Assembly: GCF_947241705.1 (NCBI RefSeq)
Contig: NC_079271.1
Location: forward strand, 62,001 to 126,000
Direction: 5' to 3'
From: Saccharomyces mikatae IFO 1815
Lineage: Eukaryota > Ascomycota > Saccharomycetes > Saccharomycetales > Saccharomycetaceae
DNA length: 64,000 nt
This document shows positions 1-10,775 of this stretch, one piece after another; position 1 is the first letter of the stretch; each line of letters opens with the position of its first letter. The position numbers and the translations under genes were made by a program. Below the pieces are notes generated by a model, which saw only the letters and a program-made list of their open reading frames with translations, ran no database searches and had not been told where the DNA came from.

Positions 1-306
1 AAAACTGAGAAGTACATAGCATTATACCCAAATGATACACCATCTACAGACCCAAAGGGTGTAGAATTGACGAATATCAGAAGAGAACAATTTTTAAAGT
101 TAGTAGCTAAAAAAATGGATGAAAACGCTCTACAGGTATCCTTTGAAGAAATTCTAATGGGTAAGAAATTGGATGAAGATTCTATTGGATTAACATTATC
201 ACCAAAAGAAGACCATAAGGATGAATCACACGCATCATCGATAAAGGACAGAAAAGAGCTGGAACAAGTCGAGGGACAAGATGAAAAAGATGACTTTTTT
301 GAATAA
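1..306 (+). CDS. EFG1: Efg1, rRNA-processing protein (3' part only)
   Basis: The reading frame is open from the first base of the window (KTEKYIALYPND...) to a TAA at 304-306, so this is the C-terminal part of a gene that starts outside. The residues and the position beside SLH1 fit Efg1, a nucleolar protein needed for early 18S rRNA maturation. About 101 codons are visible. The tail is strongly charged and acidic (EQVEGQDEKDDFFE), and no catalytic motif is visible. It converges on SLH1 with about 100 bp between the two stops. The call rests on synteny plus remembered similarity. Confidence 0.85.
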   Translation, partial: KTEKYIALYPNDTPSTDPKGVELTNIRREQFLKLVAKKMDENALQVSFEEILMGKKLDEDSIGLTLSPKEDHKDESHASSIKDRKELEQVEGQDEKDDFFE

Positions 307-406
307 AAGTGTAAAATGTTCATGTATAGATTATATACTAGGATGTACATTAGGTACATATTAGCTTTTATTTCTAACAAAGTAACCGTTTTTTGTTTTT
401 TTTTTC

Positions 407-3400
407 CTAAGACATTAATTTATGGCTTAAATCGTAACGTAATCTTAAAGCATCATTAATAAGGGCAAACTGCAATTCTTCTCCACGGATTTCTTCAGGA
501 ATAAAAAGATCACAATGTATGACCACTTCTTTATTCATTTTCTTAGGTTGACATCTTTTGATCATTAACAGTTCGTCACCCTTGTATCCAATTAAGAACC
601 ATAATTCTTTTTGCATTTTAGGAAATTTGTTACAATATACTTCAAACCCTTTATTATGCATATTTGAAGAGTGCTTACTGTAAAATGTTAACACACTGTT
701 ATCTTCCTGTTTTTTAAACTTAATAGTGTCCAAAACTGGCAGTCTTTGACAAACGCTAACAAACTTTTTCTTTATATTTTCGTCTTCTATCATTCCTGAG
801 GTTAATCGATTGAAAATACTCATTAATTTCTTAGAGCCAAGTCTTCCTATTTCCTCTAAGGTTAACATATTTTTTTTACTTTTCTGTGACGATACTTCCA
901 TGAAACCTTGCTCGTTGAAAGAGTAATCTTTAAATCTTTTGAGTTGTAATCCAGGCAGTACAGTAACAGGATCATCTTCATACCAATACCCTTGTTTAAT
1001 GCATTGCATCATTTTTATCATTGTCAAAACTGTATGAAAGTATCCCAGCTCACTAGCAACATCAATATAAGCCTGTAGAATACGTAAAGATTGATCCAAA
1101 ACTGATACCGTATCCTGGATGTAGTCCGCAATCGGCAAATCTACACGGCTTAAGTGAGCCTGCAGTAATAAAAATGTCTTTACATGTGGATCCCACATTG
1201 GTAATTCGAATTCATCGATGAAGGTGCTTTCAACAGAGTATCTTAATTGCTGTGACATTTCTTCGTTCATGATAATTTCACCACCTCTTACAGGTAATTC
1301 ATTATATTCAATAGCCAGTGATAACCATCTCATTATTTCTTGGAAAGTCGCGTGGTCATGTATCTGTTTCAATAATTGACGTATTGTTAAATGCGAAATA
1401 TAGTAGTATGATGATATACTTAAGAACGGCGTAGCAACAATGTCATTCCCATGTAATGAAACGCATTGAGATTCTTGTAAATTCTCTAATGTACTGTCTA
1501 TCAAAGAGCTCAAGTGTTCACTGACGCCTGCAGTGCTAGTATCATCCTCAATATTATAGTACGTTGGATTATGATGCGCTCTACGGAACAAAAATGTCCA
1601 GCTCAAAAAATCTAAGGCTTCTTGTTTATTGCTTATACTACCAGATGTTATTTCTGCACCTAAATGATCATCTAGTACCTTATGCAAAGAAGATTCAACA
1701 GGGAAACCAACGTTGAGGAAATGCTTATAAAACATTTTCTTGGATTCTTTTGTATAAACTATGGCGGTACCTGTAGTATCATAGGCTGGTCTACCAGCTC
1801 TTCCCATCATTTGAAGAATATCTGTTAAATCCATGTCTCTATATCCTTCAATCTTTGCATCAAAAAATTGCGTACCTTTAATAATAACCAAATGAGCAGG
1901 TAAGTTAACACCCCACGCTAAGGTTGATGTGGCTATTAAAATCTGAATCTTGTTTTTCTGGAATAACTGATGAGAAATAGAACGATCCTTTTGCACTAAA
2001 CCAGCATGATGTAACCCAATACCAAACTGTAATGATAGCTTCAGAGTGTCATCAGTAATTTGTGATAAATAATACTGCAATTCTTCCTCATCATCTATAT
2101 TCAAAAATCTACGTGGATTATCTTCCATCCCACATAAATGAATTAAGTCTAAGGCTGTCAGCCTAGTTTGTCTACGCGATGCAACAAAGATTAAAGCTGG
2201 CTTGTCTGGTGAGTGTTGTTTGATGGCCATGAACACTGGCTTATTCATTGTTTTCATCAAGGGACAGAATGCCAAGTTATCAGGAAATCCATCGATATAC
2301 ATTTTCAGTGGGACTGGACGAACGCTTGAAGGAAAGTTATATAGGCCATGATCTTTAACTCCTAACCAACCAGCCATATCGTAGGCGTTGGAAACAGCCG
2401 TTGACATACCGAGCAATCTAACAGGTTGCTTCGTTTGAGAGGAAATGTAATTCATACGACTTACAATCATTTCCAAGATAGGACCACGATCACTTGCCAA
2501 CAAATGAATTTCATCCATAATAATCAATGACACATCTTGTACAAATTTACGTGTTTGCCAGTTACGAGAGATACCATCAAACTTTTCTGGTGTTGTAATA
2601 ACAATGGTGGCATCATGAACGTCTTTTGGGTCAGGTAGAGAGTCACCAGTCAACTCTACAACTCTATCACCAGTGACCGGTGTAATCTTTTTCCTCCAGT
2701 CATCAACCCTTTCACGCACTAACGCTTTCATTGGTGCTATATAGACAATCTTTTTACCAGGAAATGTTTTGAATGCATGCCATATAGCTAGTTCTGCCAC
2801 AATCGTTTTACCGGAACCTGTGGGCGACCCAATAAAAGCATTTTCATTGGTATTGTAAAGGGTATAAAATGTCATTGTCTGCATGGGATTGAAATACTTG
2901 AAAGGATAAATTGATTCAATTAAAGAATTCTGAAGTGCAGATGTAGGTAAGGGACGTAACTTCAACAATTTAGTTTGTAATGTCTCATTGAATGGTCTGA
3001 TTAAATGTTGGAAAGAGATAGCATGGGTCGACTCACAACCAATCCAAGTATCTGACAAAATTTTCACAATAACCTGTGGTGGTAACGGATCAGACAGCGG
3101 AATCATGAAGTCCATTTCATGTTCGTTGTTCAACTGCCTTCTATTCAAGATAAACTTTTCAAAATGGAGGATTTGTGACTTGTCTGATTCTTCAACAAAG
3201 ACCCAAAAGAACTGTGCATCACCATGTATCCGTGAATCCCATACAAAGTTGGGATCCAATGTGACATGTATCCTCATCACATTTGTTGTAATCGGAAAAA
3301 TCTCAGCTTCAATATTAATTTTTGGGAATCTACTCAGTACTCTATACAACTTAGATCCCGCCCTCTTATTATGCACCAACTCTCCGAGTTCTTCTGGCTC

Positions 3401-6310
3401 TAATTCCAAAAGATGATCCATCGATGGTTTCGTATCCTTAATACGTCTGAAAATATTTTCAGGCAAATCAAACTGACACAGAGGATGGTCAAAAGCCCAG
3501 AGTCTCTTTTCAATAGATTTACAAATGTTTAGCATAACATTTGAAAATTTGCCCCATCTTCTGTTGACACCTATCAAAAACAAAGCTCTACAAATCCTTA
3601 CAGAATTTTGAGCAACATAATTTGAATCCGATGATAGGGCTGAGTCAAAAATTCTACTCTGAGAAATATACGCCTGCAATAACACATTTGCTTTACCTTG
3701 AGGAGTATCAAGCTGGCTCCCAATCTGGCATTCAACAGATTCTTCAGAAAGTCTGGCCAATTCCTTCGATTCTTCTTCTCTGAATTTTATACCGTCGAAT
3801 TCACTGCTCATACTAATCATAGTTAATATATCAGCTTCAGTGGCCCTGGGATCGCACATTTGATTAAATATTTCGACAGACTCGTTTAAAAGATAAAAAT
3901 CCGAAGACACTCTGCCCAAGTCTTTTGAAATAAAATGCATTGACATTTCGTCAAAGACAATCATTTGAAGAGCGTGCAATCGCCTAGCAGCAACTATAAT
4001 CATTTTCCTTCTTCGTTCATATAGTTGCGGGTCATTTGCAATTTCCTCCCAATCAATACCGTAAGTAAACGGATTCTTTCTCATACGAACAAACATGTAT
4101 GTGTAACCGAGCCACTCAATTGCTTCATCTACGTTAGTTACACTTCCGAGCGAAATTTCTGCATTTAGGTTATCTACTAATTTGGAGCCAAATCTGGATT
4201 CAATAGGATGTTGTTGAGTAATTAAAGAAACGTAATGGTCCAAGCGATCACTAGAAGTGCACAAAATACCTGTACCATTTGCGGAACCGAAACCAGGTCT
4301 ACCACCCCTACCAAAAATTTGAATAACATCAGAAATACCTAGATCTATAAATCCACCTTTCTTAGCGTCATACACCTGCGTACCTTTGATAATAACACAG
4401 TCCGCTGGTAAATTAACACCCCATGCTAACGTTGCAGTGCAGCAGAGGACTTTAATAGCACCATCTTTGAACATTTTTTCGGTAAGGTTTCTATCCGAAC
4501 GAGCCATACCCGCATGGTGGATACCAAACCCAAATTGAAAAATCTCTTTCATGTCTTTGTCTCTATTTTTTACTAGGTGTCTAGAATACTTATCCTTTAA
4601 TACTGGATCAGGTGCAAAAAAGTCAACCTCATGATTAGCTTCTGCTAGTTTGATAAAACCTCTTGCACTTTTGACGGTTTCTTTTCTTGAATGTACAAAT
4701 ACCATTACCTGGTATCCTCTTTGAATCATTTCACTTAGTTTATCATAAGCTACTTTATCGATATTTTCTTTACTTTGCTTACTACCTGCTTTTCCTCTGC
4801 ATCCTAAAAGTTGTTGCTCTAGAGGTTTTGGACGGAATGATTGATCAAAGTAAAACATACCAATTTGTCTATTTACCCCCAAAAAATCTGCCACATCCAT
4901 AAAATTAGGTAGTGTGGCAGATAGACCGATAATACGAATCATTGATTGAGAACTCTCAACTTGTCTCAAGGTACGCGCAACTAAAGTTTCGATGACTGAA
5001 CCTCTATCTTCGTGTAATAAATGAACTTCATCAATAATGAGCAGCTTGACCTTCGAAACCAAATCGTTGTCACCGTTAGCTTTACGAGTCACAACATCCC
5101 ATTTTTCAGGAGTTGTAACAATAACTTGAGTCGCTAAGATTTCGGCCTTTGTTAGTTGCATATCACCTGTTAGCTCCCTTACTTGAATATTAAAGGGTGC
5201 TAATTTCTTACTAAACTTGTCGACGATTTCCGCAGCGAGTGCTTTTAAAGGAGCAACATAAATAACCTTAAAATCGTCATACTGTATATCAACCTCGTTT
5301 TCCCCATTAATCACGGAGAACTGTTTTATCGTGTTTATCACTGTAAGTAGCGCAATGTCTGTTTTACCTGCACCAGTAGGTGCACAGATCAACATGTTTT
5401 CATTTGTTTTATAAGCTACTGGATACACCAGAGATTGTATTTGATTTAAAGTTTCATAGGGGAATACAGTCTTACAGAAATGATCTAAATCCCCTATTTT
5501 CAGTAATTTTGTATACAAGTAATTTTTTGTAGAATCCTGGTCTGCTGCCGGGATTATAATTTCTTCATGAGTTTGATACGACATCCTTGTTGTCCCTACT
5601 GGCAAAGTGAATTTTTGGCCCGCAAAAGCCATAGCAGTAGTTGACCCTGCTTCATATTTTCTGAAGACATGTGGGTACTTGATTATTTTTGCGGCTGGAT
5701 TTAACTTCTGATTCCTGGCATTTTCTGCATTTTGTAAAACCTGGTCTCTTATGTCTTGTTGAGTCAGGAAATCTGGTGTTGATTTCACAGCATTTGCGAT
5801 TAACAGAATCGTTGTTTCTATTGGTGTGGCAACAATTATCCTTCTATGCTGAAGTAACAAAGAGACAAGGTCTATATTCCCTGTTCCTAAAAAATCCAAG
5901 AGCTCCTTCTCTAACTCTTGCTTTTGATGCTTGTAAACCATTTGCAGCGCTGTTTCCAATAGGACATTACTGCTTAATGTTGTGGAAGCTTTGTCAATTA
6001 GGTTTCCAATTTTTTTATAAACTGCTACTGCGTTTTCTTTCTTATATGAGTCAATTACAGATTGCAGTTGGACGAATGAAATATTTTGAAACTCATCGAA
6101 TATGTCATCCCAGTCATTTCTATCCTGAGAAAGGACAGTCAGCTCTGACTTTTGATTTTTTTCACTGTTATTCACTTTCTTAAGCTCATTATCGAAATCT
6201 GGTAGACAAATTTTCGATCTATCCAACTGAAAGGTCTGCGATGCATCAATCATAGATTGCATTGCAATCATAAACGATTTCGACGAATCTGAAGAATATG
6301 CAGTCGACAT
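407..6310 (-). CDS. SLH1: Slh1, Ski2-like RNA helicase of the RQT ribosome-splitting complex
   Basis: This 1967-residue protein has two tandem Ski2/Brr2-type helicase cassettes, each followed by a Sec63-like region. Cassette 1 has Walker A APTGAGKT near residue 307 and DEVH near 427. Cassette 2 has GSPTGSGKT near 1157 and DEIH near 1263. Both cassettes keep intact motif VI-like segments (QIFGRGGRPG and QMMGRAGRPA), so both look potentially active. In S. cerevisiae, Slh1 (Rqt2) is the ATPase of the RQT complex with Cue3 and Rqt4. RQT dissociates collided ribosomes ubiquitinated by Hel2, and Slh1 also helps repress translation of non-poly(A) RNA. The length equals the family member I remember. 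A Reb1-type site lies about 125 bp upstream of the start. Brr2 is the only close alternative, and the size and synteny argue against it. Confidence 0.97.
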   Translation of the reverse strand: MSTAYSSDSSKSFMIAMQSMIDASQTFQLDRSKICLPDFDNELKKVNNSEKNQKSELTVLSQDRNDWDDIFDEFQNISFVQLQSVIDSYKKENAVAVYKKIGNLIDKASTTLSSNVLLETALQMVYKHQKQELEKELLDFLGTGNIDLVSLLLQHRRIIVATPIETTILLIANAVKSTPDFLTQQDIRDQVLQNAENARNQKLNPAAKIIKYPHVFRKYEAGSTTAMAFAGQKFTLPVGTTRMSYQTHEEIIIPAADQDSTKNYLYTKLLKIGDLDHFCKTVFPYETLNQIQSLVYPVAYKTNENMLICAPTGAGKTDIALLTVINTIKQFSVINGENEVDIQYDDFKVIYVAPLKALAAEIVDKFSKKLAPFNIQVRELTGDMQLTKAEILATQVIVTTPEKWDVVTRKANGDNDLVSKVKLLIIDEVHLLHEDRGSVIETLVARTLRQVESSQSMIRIIGLSATLPNFMDVADFLGVNRQIGMFYFDQSFRPKPLEQQLLGCRGKAGSKQSKENIDKVAYDKLSEMIQRGYQVMVFVHSRKETVKSARGFIKLAEANHEVDFFAPDPVLKDKYSRHLVKNRDKDMKEIFQFGFGIHHAGMARSDRNLTEKMFKDGAIKVLCCTATLAWGVNLPADCVIIKGTQVYDAKKGGFIDLGISDVIQIFGRGGRPGFGSANGTGILCTSSDRLDHYVSLITQQHPIESRFGSKLVDNLNAEISLGSVTNVDEAIEWLGYTYMFVRMRKNPFTYGIDWEEIANDPQLYERRRKMIIVAARRLHALQMIVFDEMSMHFISKDLGRVSSDFYLLNESVEIFNQMCDPRATEADILTMISMSSEFDGIKFREEESKELARLSEESVECQIGSQLDTPQGKANVLLQAYISQSRIFDSALSSDSNYVAQNSVRICRALFLIGVNRRWGKFSNVMLNICKSIEKRLWAFDHPLCQFDLPENIFRRIKDTKPSMDHLLELEPEELGELVHNKRAGSKLYRVLSRFPKINIEAEIFPITTNVMRIHVTLDPNFVWDSRIHGDAQFFWVFVEESDKSQILHFEKFILNRRQLNNEHEMDFMIPLSDPLPPQVIVKILSDTWIGCESTHAISFQHLIRPFNETLQTKLLKLRPLPTSALQNSLIESIYPFKYFNPMQTMTFYTLYNTNENAFIGSPTGSGKTIVAELAIWHAFKTFPGKKIVYIAPMKALVRERVDDWRKKITPVTGDRVVELTGDSLPDPKDVHDATIVITTPEKFDGISRNWQTRKFVQDVSLIIMDEIHLLASDRGPILEMIVSRMNYISSQTKQPVRLLGMSTAVSNAYDMAGWLGVKDHGLYNFPSSVRPVPLKMYIDGFPDNLAFCPLMKTMNKPVFMAIKQHSPDKPALIFVASRRQTRLTALDLIHLCGMEDNPRRFLNIDDEEELQYYLSQITDDTLKLSLQFGIGLHHAGLVQKDRSISHQLFQKNKIQILIATSTLAWGVNLPAHLVIIKGTQFFDAKIEGYRDMDLTDILQMMGRAGRPAYDTTGTAIVYTKESKKMFYKHFLNVGFPVESSLHKVLDDHLGAEITSGSISNKQEALDFLSWTFLFRRAHHNPTYYNIEDDTSTAGVSEHLSSLIDSTLENLQESQCVSLHGNDIVATPFLSISSYYYISHLTIRQLLKQIHDHATFQEIMRWLSLAIEYNELPVRGGEIIMNEEMSQQLRYSVESTFIDEFELPMWDPHVKTFLLLQAHLSRVDLPIADYIQDTVSVLDQSLRILQAYIDVASELGYFHTVLTMIKMMQCIKQGYWYEDDPVTVLPGLQLKRFKDYSFNEQGFMEVSSQKSKKNMLTLEEIGRLGSKKLMSIFNRLTSGMIEDENIKKKFVSVCQRLPVLDTIKFKKQEDNSVLTFYSKHSSNMHNKGFEVYCNKFPKMQKELWFLIGYKGDELLMIKRCQPKKMNKEVVIHCDLFIPEEIRGEELQFALINDALRLRYDLSHKLMS

Positions 6311-6605
6311 CTTGAACCAAGTATTGGTGGCTTGATTTTATTTCTTTATATCTTAATGACGTTAGAATGCTTATAAACATTAACTGTTCTACTATATAAT
6401 CTTCTACCCATACATAGCGCTAGGTATTTGGACATTACCCGAAGCGAATATTAGAAGGATATCAGCTAAGAGAGATAGTATCTTGGAGTGCAACATATGA
6501 TCTATATGAAACGTAAAAACTAATCCGTTTCTTCATAGAAGAAGTTGCTTACTTATACGTATGACCTATTGGGCCGTAACTATATACATAAAAATTACAG
6601 ATTGC
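6311..6605. promoter_or_regulatory. SLH1 promoter / YTA7 3' flank with a Reb1-type site
   Basis: This 295 bp gap lies between the YTA7 stop and the SLH1 start, both on the minus strand. TTACCCG at 6435-6441 matches the Reb1 core and sits 125-131 bp upstream of the SLH1 start, a usual distance for a nucleosome-free-region factor. Nothing else stands out. Confidence 0.55.
6435..6441 (+). promoter_or_regulatory. Reb1 core
   Basis: TTACCCG lies upstream of SLH1. Confidence 0.5.
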
Positions 6606-9600
6606 TCATTCAGATAGAAATTTCATTATTTTACCAACAGTGTCGGTTTTGTCCCATGCAGATCTACTTTTCCATATTATTTTTGCAACAGACGAATGAA
6701 CATCTTCTAACTGTGAGACCGTAAAGTCTTGACAGTATTCAATTAAGCGTTTAGAAACTTTTTCTATTTGTTCGGAGGTTAAAAAAACATCCCTGTTGTC
6801 TTCATTACTTTGTTCGGGTTTTGTAACGTCTTTTGGTATCGAATTAGGTTGACTTTCTTTTTCACCTTTATTTGAAGAATCTGATACACCAGCTGTAGTT
6901 CTATTTAAGGGCAAAGTTTCTCTCATTTGCTTTGCATTGCCTACCTTAGTTATTGTTTCACTGGATTTTTCTTTAACATGCGATTGTAAGGGAGAATCGT
7001 TCTCCTTTTGTTGATTTCCGGATCTTTTATCATCATTAGAAGGTGCACCTGATGTGCAGGTTGACTGGATCAATTCTGTGGAAAGATCTCTGTACGCAAC
7101 ACTATCCTTTGTAGAAAGGGACTCTTCCTTACTTATTGTGGGAGAAACCACTGCAGATTCTTGATATCTATATATATCAGTATCGATTGGCTGAGGGACT
7201 TTACTATTGCTAACAACTGAAGCTGTGTCAGCAGCGGCCTGGAGTTGTAGCTGCAGTTGGCTACCAGCAGCTACACCAACTTCATTGACTTCATTTTCCT
7301 TTAACCTAGGTTCCTCTGGTATAATTTCTTGTTTTCCTTGTGAGGCCTTCAATTCAACTACAACTCTTTTTTCTTCATCTTGCAAAAAAAGTTCCTGTCT
7401 TTCCAAATCTCTTTGACGAGTAGCTTTACATTCCTGGATAAAATCTGGGGTAGAAATCTCTTCAATACCCATTTGTGCATTGGCAAACATCTCAGATGCT
7501 TTGATTATACGTTCTCTGTCACCTATAGTATTAGCATCCCTGTATATTAATTCGATGTCTTTCAAAAACTGCTTTGGTTCTGAATAATAACCATTCCATA
7601 GTCTCTCTTCGACGATATCCAAATCCATGTTAAAAAATCTTCGCCCTGTGGAAACCTCCAAAATCATGTTCTTATCCTTTATATAGGCAGGTTGCCAATT
7701 AGGATCATTGTTCGTTTCCGGTTCAAATAAATGAACCAGAAAGGCATCGTCAATAGGTGGTTTTCTAAATCTCTTGTACCTGTTTTTGAAAAGATCCATC
7801 AATCCCGAAAGTTTGATTTTCAACACGTTTTTTAATCTCATATCTTGATGTTGGAATGACTTCAACTTTCTTCTTAGTAGCTCTTTTTTAGATAATGGTT
7901 CACCATTGTCATCAAAATTGGTCAGCGTTGCACTTGAACTTACTTTCTGTAATTCAGGTAGAGGCTTGACTCTTCTCTTCTTCATGGGAATATTGCTTGG
8001 CTTCGTTTTTAATAGCTTTATTAAATTTGAGAAGTACTCTGTTACATTTGCTATGGATGGTTTGTGCAGTTGAAAAGTATTTCTAGCAAAAGAAAAATCC
8101 GACAAAATACCGTTCCTAACTTCGGATATATCAAGATCTTCAGCCAGACATAAGAGAATAATTTTCTCATTACTTCGTAAAGATCTGAATAAGCCTGATA
8201 AGACTAAAATAACATTTTCTGGGATAGTGTTGATCCAAATGTCTAAATTAGGAATGAATACAACTGAAGGTTGTCTTTTCTTTGCCTCCATAAAACTTTG
8301 TACCACAGCAGCCTCAATAGTCCTAGAACTCTCAGACACTAAAGAAGCTAGATCCAGGTTTTGGACGTTGAAGCCTTCTAGATAATTTAAAATCGCAGCT
8401 CCCACATATTGCTGACCATTTCCCTTAGGTCCGTTAATTAATAATCGGGGCTTACATATTTGTGATTCGACCATCGACTCGAAAAACTCGTATGACCTGA
8501 AATAGGACGTATCCTCACTTTCTTTATATCTGTTTTCCTCTTCCTCTTTTCCGCTGTAATCTTCATAATCAATAAAATCTTGAAGCAGTGATGAATTTCT
8601 CTGAAAATCTGCATCGTCCATGTTAAGCATATAGTTCAACCTTTTTTTCAAAATATTGACTTGATCTGATAGCAAAGGTTTAATTAGTTCAGGTAGAGGC
8701 TGAGGAGAGCTCCCGGTAGATCTTGCAGAAGATGGAACAATCTTTTTCAAAGCTAACATGAAATCGCTAACTTTGACTTTTATTTTGGAAGGATCTACTA
8801 AAAGCTTATCATTGGATCTATAAATTTGGGGGAAACTTCTTTGTATACTTATCAGCGCAGCTTCAGTGCATAAGGACCTTAGATCTGCACCACCATAACC
8901 TTTAGTCAAGAAAGCTAATTTATCAATGAAGTTTATGGACAATGGTGCACTCCATTTTCTGGTCTGAATTTGCAAAATTTTAGAACGTGCTTTAACATCA
9001 GGTAACGGAAAGTAAAATTCTCTATCAAATCGACCAGGCCTTCTTAAAGCGGGATCGACTGCGTCAGGTCGATTAGTGGCACCAATGACAATTACTTGGC
9101 CTCTGTTGTCCATACCATCCATCAACGCTAACAATGTGGACACGATACTAGCATGAATTTGTTCTTGTTTCGAGCTTCTCACAGGCGCTAATCCGTCGAT
9201 TTCATCGAAAAAAATAATTGAGGGTTGATGTTTCTTGGCTTCTTCGAATAATAGACGAAGTTGTCTTTCAGCTTCACCAACCCATTTGGATAAGATATCA
9301 GCGCCTTTGCGCATAAAAAATGTGATCTTTCTTTCGTCAGAGGAGCAACTTGCTGCCAACGCTCTGGCCATTAGTGTTTTACCAGTGCCTGGAGGGCCAT
9401 GGAAAAGAACACCTCGCGGAGGTGTGATGTTGAAATTTTGATATAATTCTGGGTATAATAGTGGCAAGGCCACCATTTCCTTTAATTGATCAATGTAATT
9501 GTCTAGACCGCCTATATCGTCAAAATCTATATTCATGTCAACGCCTAATGGGTCTAGATCTGCAATTTCTGGTTTTTTCTTCTTCTTTTTTGAAATGTTC

Positions 9601-10775
9601 TCTTTTTTCACTTTAGGTGCAACACCAAGGGGTAATATTTCATCATCAGAAGAATCAGAATCCAATATCAATTTATTGTTGCTATTATTATTGAATGCAG
9701 ATGGTACTTGATTGTAAAAGTTCGTATTCCTGCCAAAAATTGTAGTAACGTCATTACCACCAAACGGTCCCCCTGTGGGGAAAAGCCTCCTTGTTGGACC
9801 AGAATTCTGACTAGCGTTCCATCCACCGCGACCACGCCGTGCAGGCGATGGGTTATGAAAAGAATGTGCATTGTTATTTTTATCTATGAATTCCTCTGCG
9901 CTGGTAGCGGTTAGAGGTGGTGGTAATTTATAGTTTACTGGTTTAGTTCTTTCACGAAGAAATCTTTTTTCCTTGATAGGACTATCCTCTTGTAGTTCCC
10001 TAATTTCATCCGCTAACGTTAACGCTTCATTTTCGTTATTTTCATACTCGCCATCATTTTCTTCATTTGAAGTACGTGTATGCCTTGTCCGACTTCTTAA
10101 AGTTCTTACTGGCGGTGGAGTTTCCGGGTGACGTGAGGATCTTGTCCTCCGAGAATTTGCCCTTTTCAGACGTTTGGCAGAGTGGCTTATTCTATTCCCT
10201 TCTTCGTCTTCCTCATCATATTCTTCATCATCATCAGGGTCTGGCACTATGAATTTCCTATCAGCCGCTCTGCGCCGGCGATTATTGTCTCTTGAGTCTT
10301 CATCCAAGTATTCATCCTCAAATTCGTCCGCTTCCTCTTCCTCTTCATCATCCTCAACATCTTCTTCGTGAAAACTTTCGTCATCTTCATCAGGATCATG
10401 GATTCTTTTCTTTCTCAGATTTCTTTCATTAGGAATCTCCTTATTTATTCTGGTGTTTTTATGCGGTAATACTACATCATCGTCATCGTCATCTTCATCT
10501 TCATCTTCATCTTTATGAGTATGCTCATCATTTCCATCACTAGCATCCTCAACGGGCTTTTTTTCCTTGTTCTCAGTCTGATTGTTGTCCATAATCTGGT
10601 CGTCTTCCAAAAAATCAAACACTTTTTCAATTTCTGCGTAGTTTATTTTTCTAAGAGAACGAGACGTCGTATGGATTATACCATTTTCATCTTTAATTTG
10701 TGTTTCATAGCCGATCTCTGCGCTATTTGTTTCTTCAGCATCACTACCGCGTCTATTCCTTAAATTTCGTGTCAT
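6606..10775 (-). CDS. YTA7: Yta7, bromodomain AAA-ATPase acting on chromatin
   Basis: The protein has 1389 residues. The N-terminal third is disordered, with long Asp/Glu runs at about residues 90-200. AAA domain 1 has Walker A GPPGTGKT near 458, Walker B IIFFDEIDG near 518 and the arginine-finger region RRPGRFDRE. A second AAA-like domain near 778 has the degenerate P-loop INGPKGNGQQ, lacking the GK[TS] signature, as is usual for this family. A bromodomain-like region lies at about 1005-1110. In S. cerevisiae, Yta7 evicts or disassembles H3-H4, acts at boundaries and regulates histone gene transcription. The stretch from about 1150 to 1330 is low in complexity and differs most from the S. 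cerevisiae protein as I remember it. It is divergent from HUA1. Confidence 0.97.
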   Translation of the reverse strand: MTRNLRNRRGSDAEETNSAEIGYETQIKDENGIIHTTSRSLRKINYAEIEKVFDFLEDDQIMDNNQTENKEKKPVEDASDGNDEHTHKDEDEDEDDDDDDVVLPHKNTRINKEIPNERNLRKKRIHDPDEDDESFHEEDVEDDEEEEEADEFEDEYLDEDSRDNNRRRRAADRKFIVPDPDDDEEYDEEDEEGNRISHSAKRLKRANSRRTRSSRHPETPPPVRTLRSRTRHTRTSNEENDGEYENNENEALTLADEIRELQEDSPIKEKRFLRERTKPVNYKLPPPLTATSAEEFIDKNNNAHSFHNPSPARRGRGGWNASQNSGPTRRLFPTGGPFGGNDVTTIFGRNTNFYNQVPSAFNNNSNNKLILDSDSSDDEILPLGVAPKVKKENISKKKKKKPEIADLDPLGVDMNIDFDDIGGLDNYIDQLKEMVALPLLYPELYQNFNITPPRGVLFHGPPGTGKTLMARALAASCSSDERKITFFMRKGADILSKWVGEAERQLRLLFEEAKKHQPSIIFFDEIDGLAPVRSSKQEQIHASIVSTLLALMDGMDNRGQVIVIGATNRPDAVDPALRRPGRFDREFYFPLPDVKARSKILQIQTRKWSAPLSINFIDKLAFLTKGYGGADLRSLCTEAALISIQRSFPQIYRSNDKLLVDPSKIKVKVSDFMLALKKIVPSSARSTGSSPQPLPELIKPLLSDQVNILKKRLNYMLNMDDADFQRNSSLLQDFIDYEDYSGKEEEENRYKESEDTSYFRSYEFFESMVESQICKPRLLINGPKGNGQQYVGAAILNYLEGFNVQNLDLASLVSESSRTIEAAVVQSFMEAKKRQPSVVFIPNLDIWINTIPENVILVLSGLFRSLRSNEKIILLCLAEDLDISEVRNGILSDFSFARNTFQLHKPSIANVTEYFSNLIKLLKTKPSNIPMKKRRVKPLPELQKVSSSATLTNFDDNGEPLSKKELLRRKLKSFQHQDMRLKNVLKIKLSGLMDLFKNRYKRFRKPPIDDAFLVHLFEPETNNDPNWQPAYIKDKNMILEVSTGRRFFNMDLDIVEERLWNGYYSEPKQFLKDIELIYRDANTIGDRERIIKASEMFANAQMGIEEISTPDFIQECKATRQRDLERQELFLQDEEKRVVVELKASQGKQEIIPEEPRLKENEVNEVGVAAGSQLQLQLQAAADTASVVSNSKVPQPIDTDIYRYQESAVVSPTISKEESLSTKDSVAYRDLSTELIQSTCTSGAPSNDDKRSGNQQKENDSPLQSHVKEKSSETITKVGNAKQMRETLPLNRTTAGVSDSSNKGEKESQPNSIPKDVTKPEQSNEDNRDVFLTSEQIEKVSKRLIEYCQDFTVSQLEDVHSSVAKIIWKSRSAWDKTDTVGKIMKFLSE

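Noticed and set aside
8390-8450. Degenerate P-loop in the second AAA module of Yta7 as a sign of gene decay
   Set aside because: A non-canonical second AAA module is normal for this protein family.
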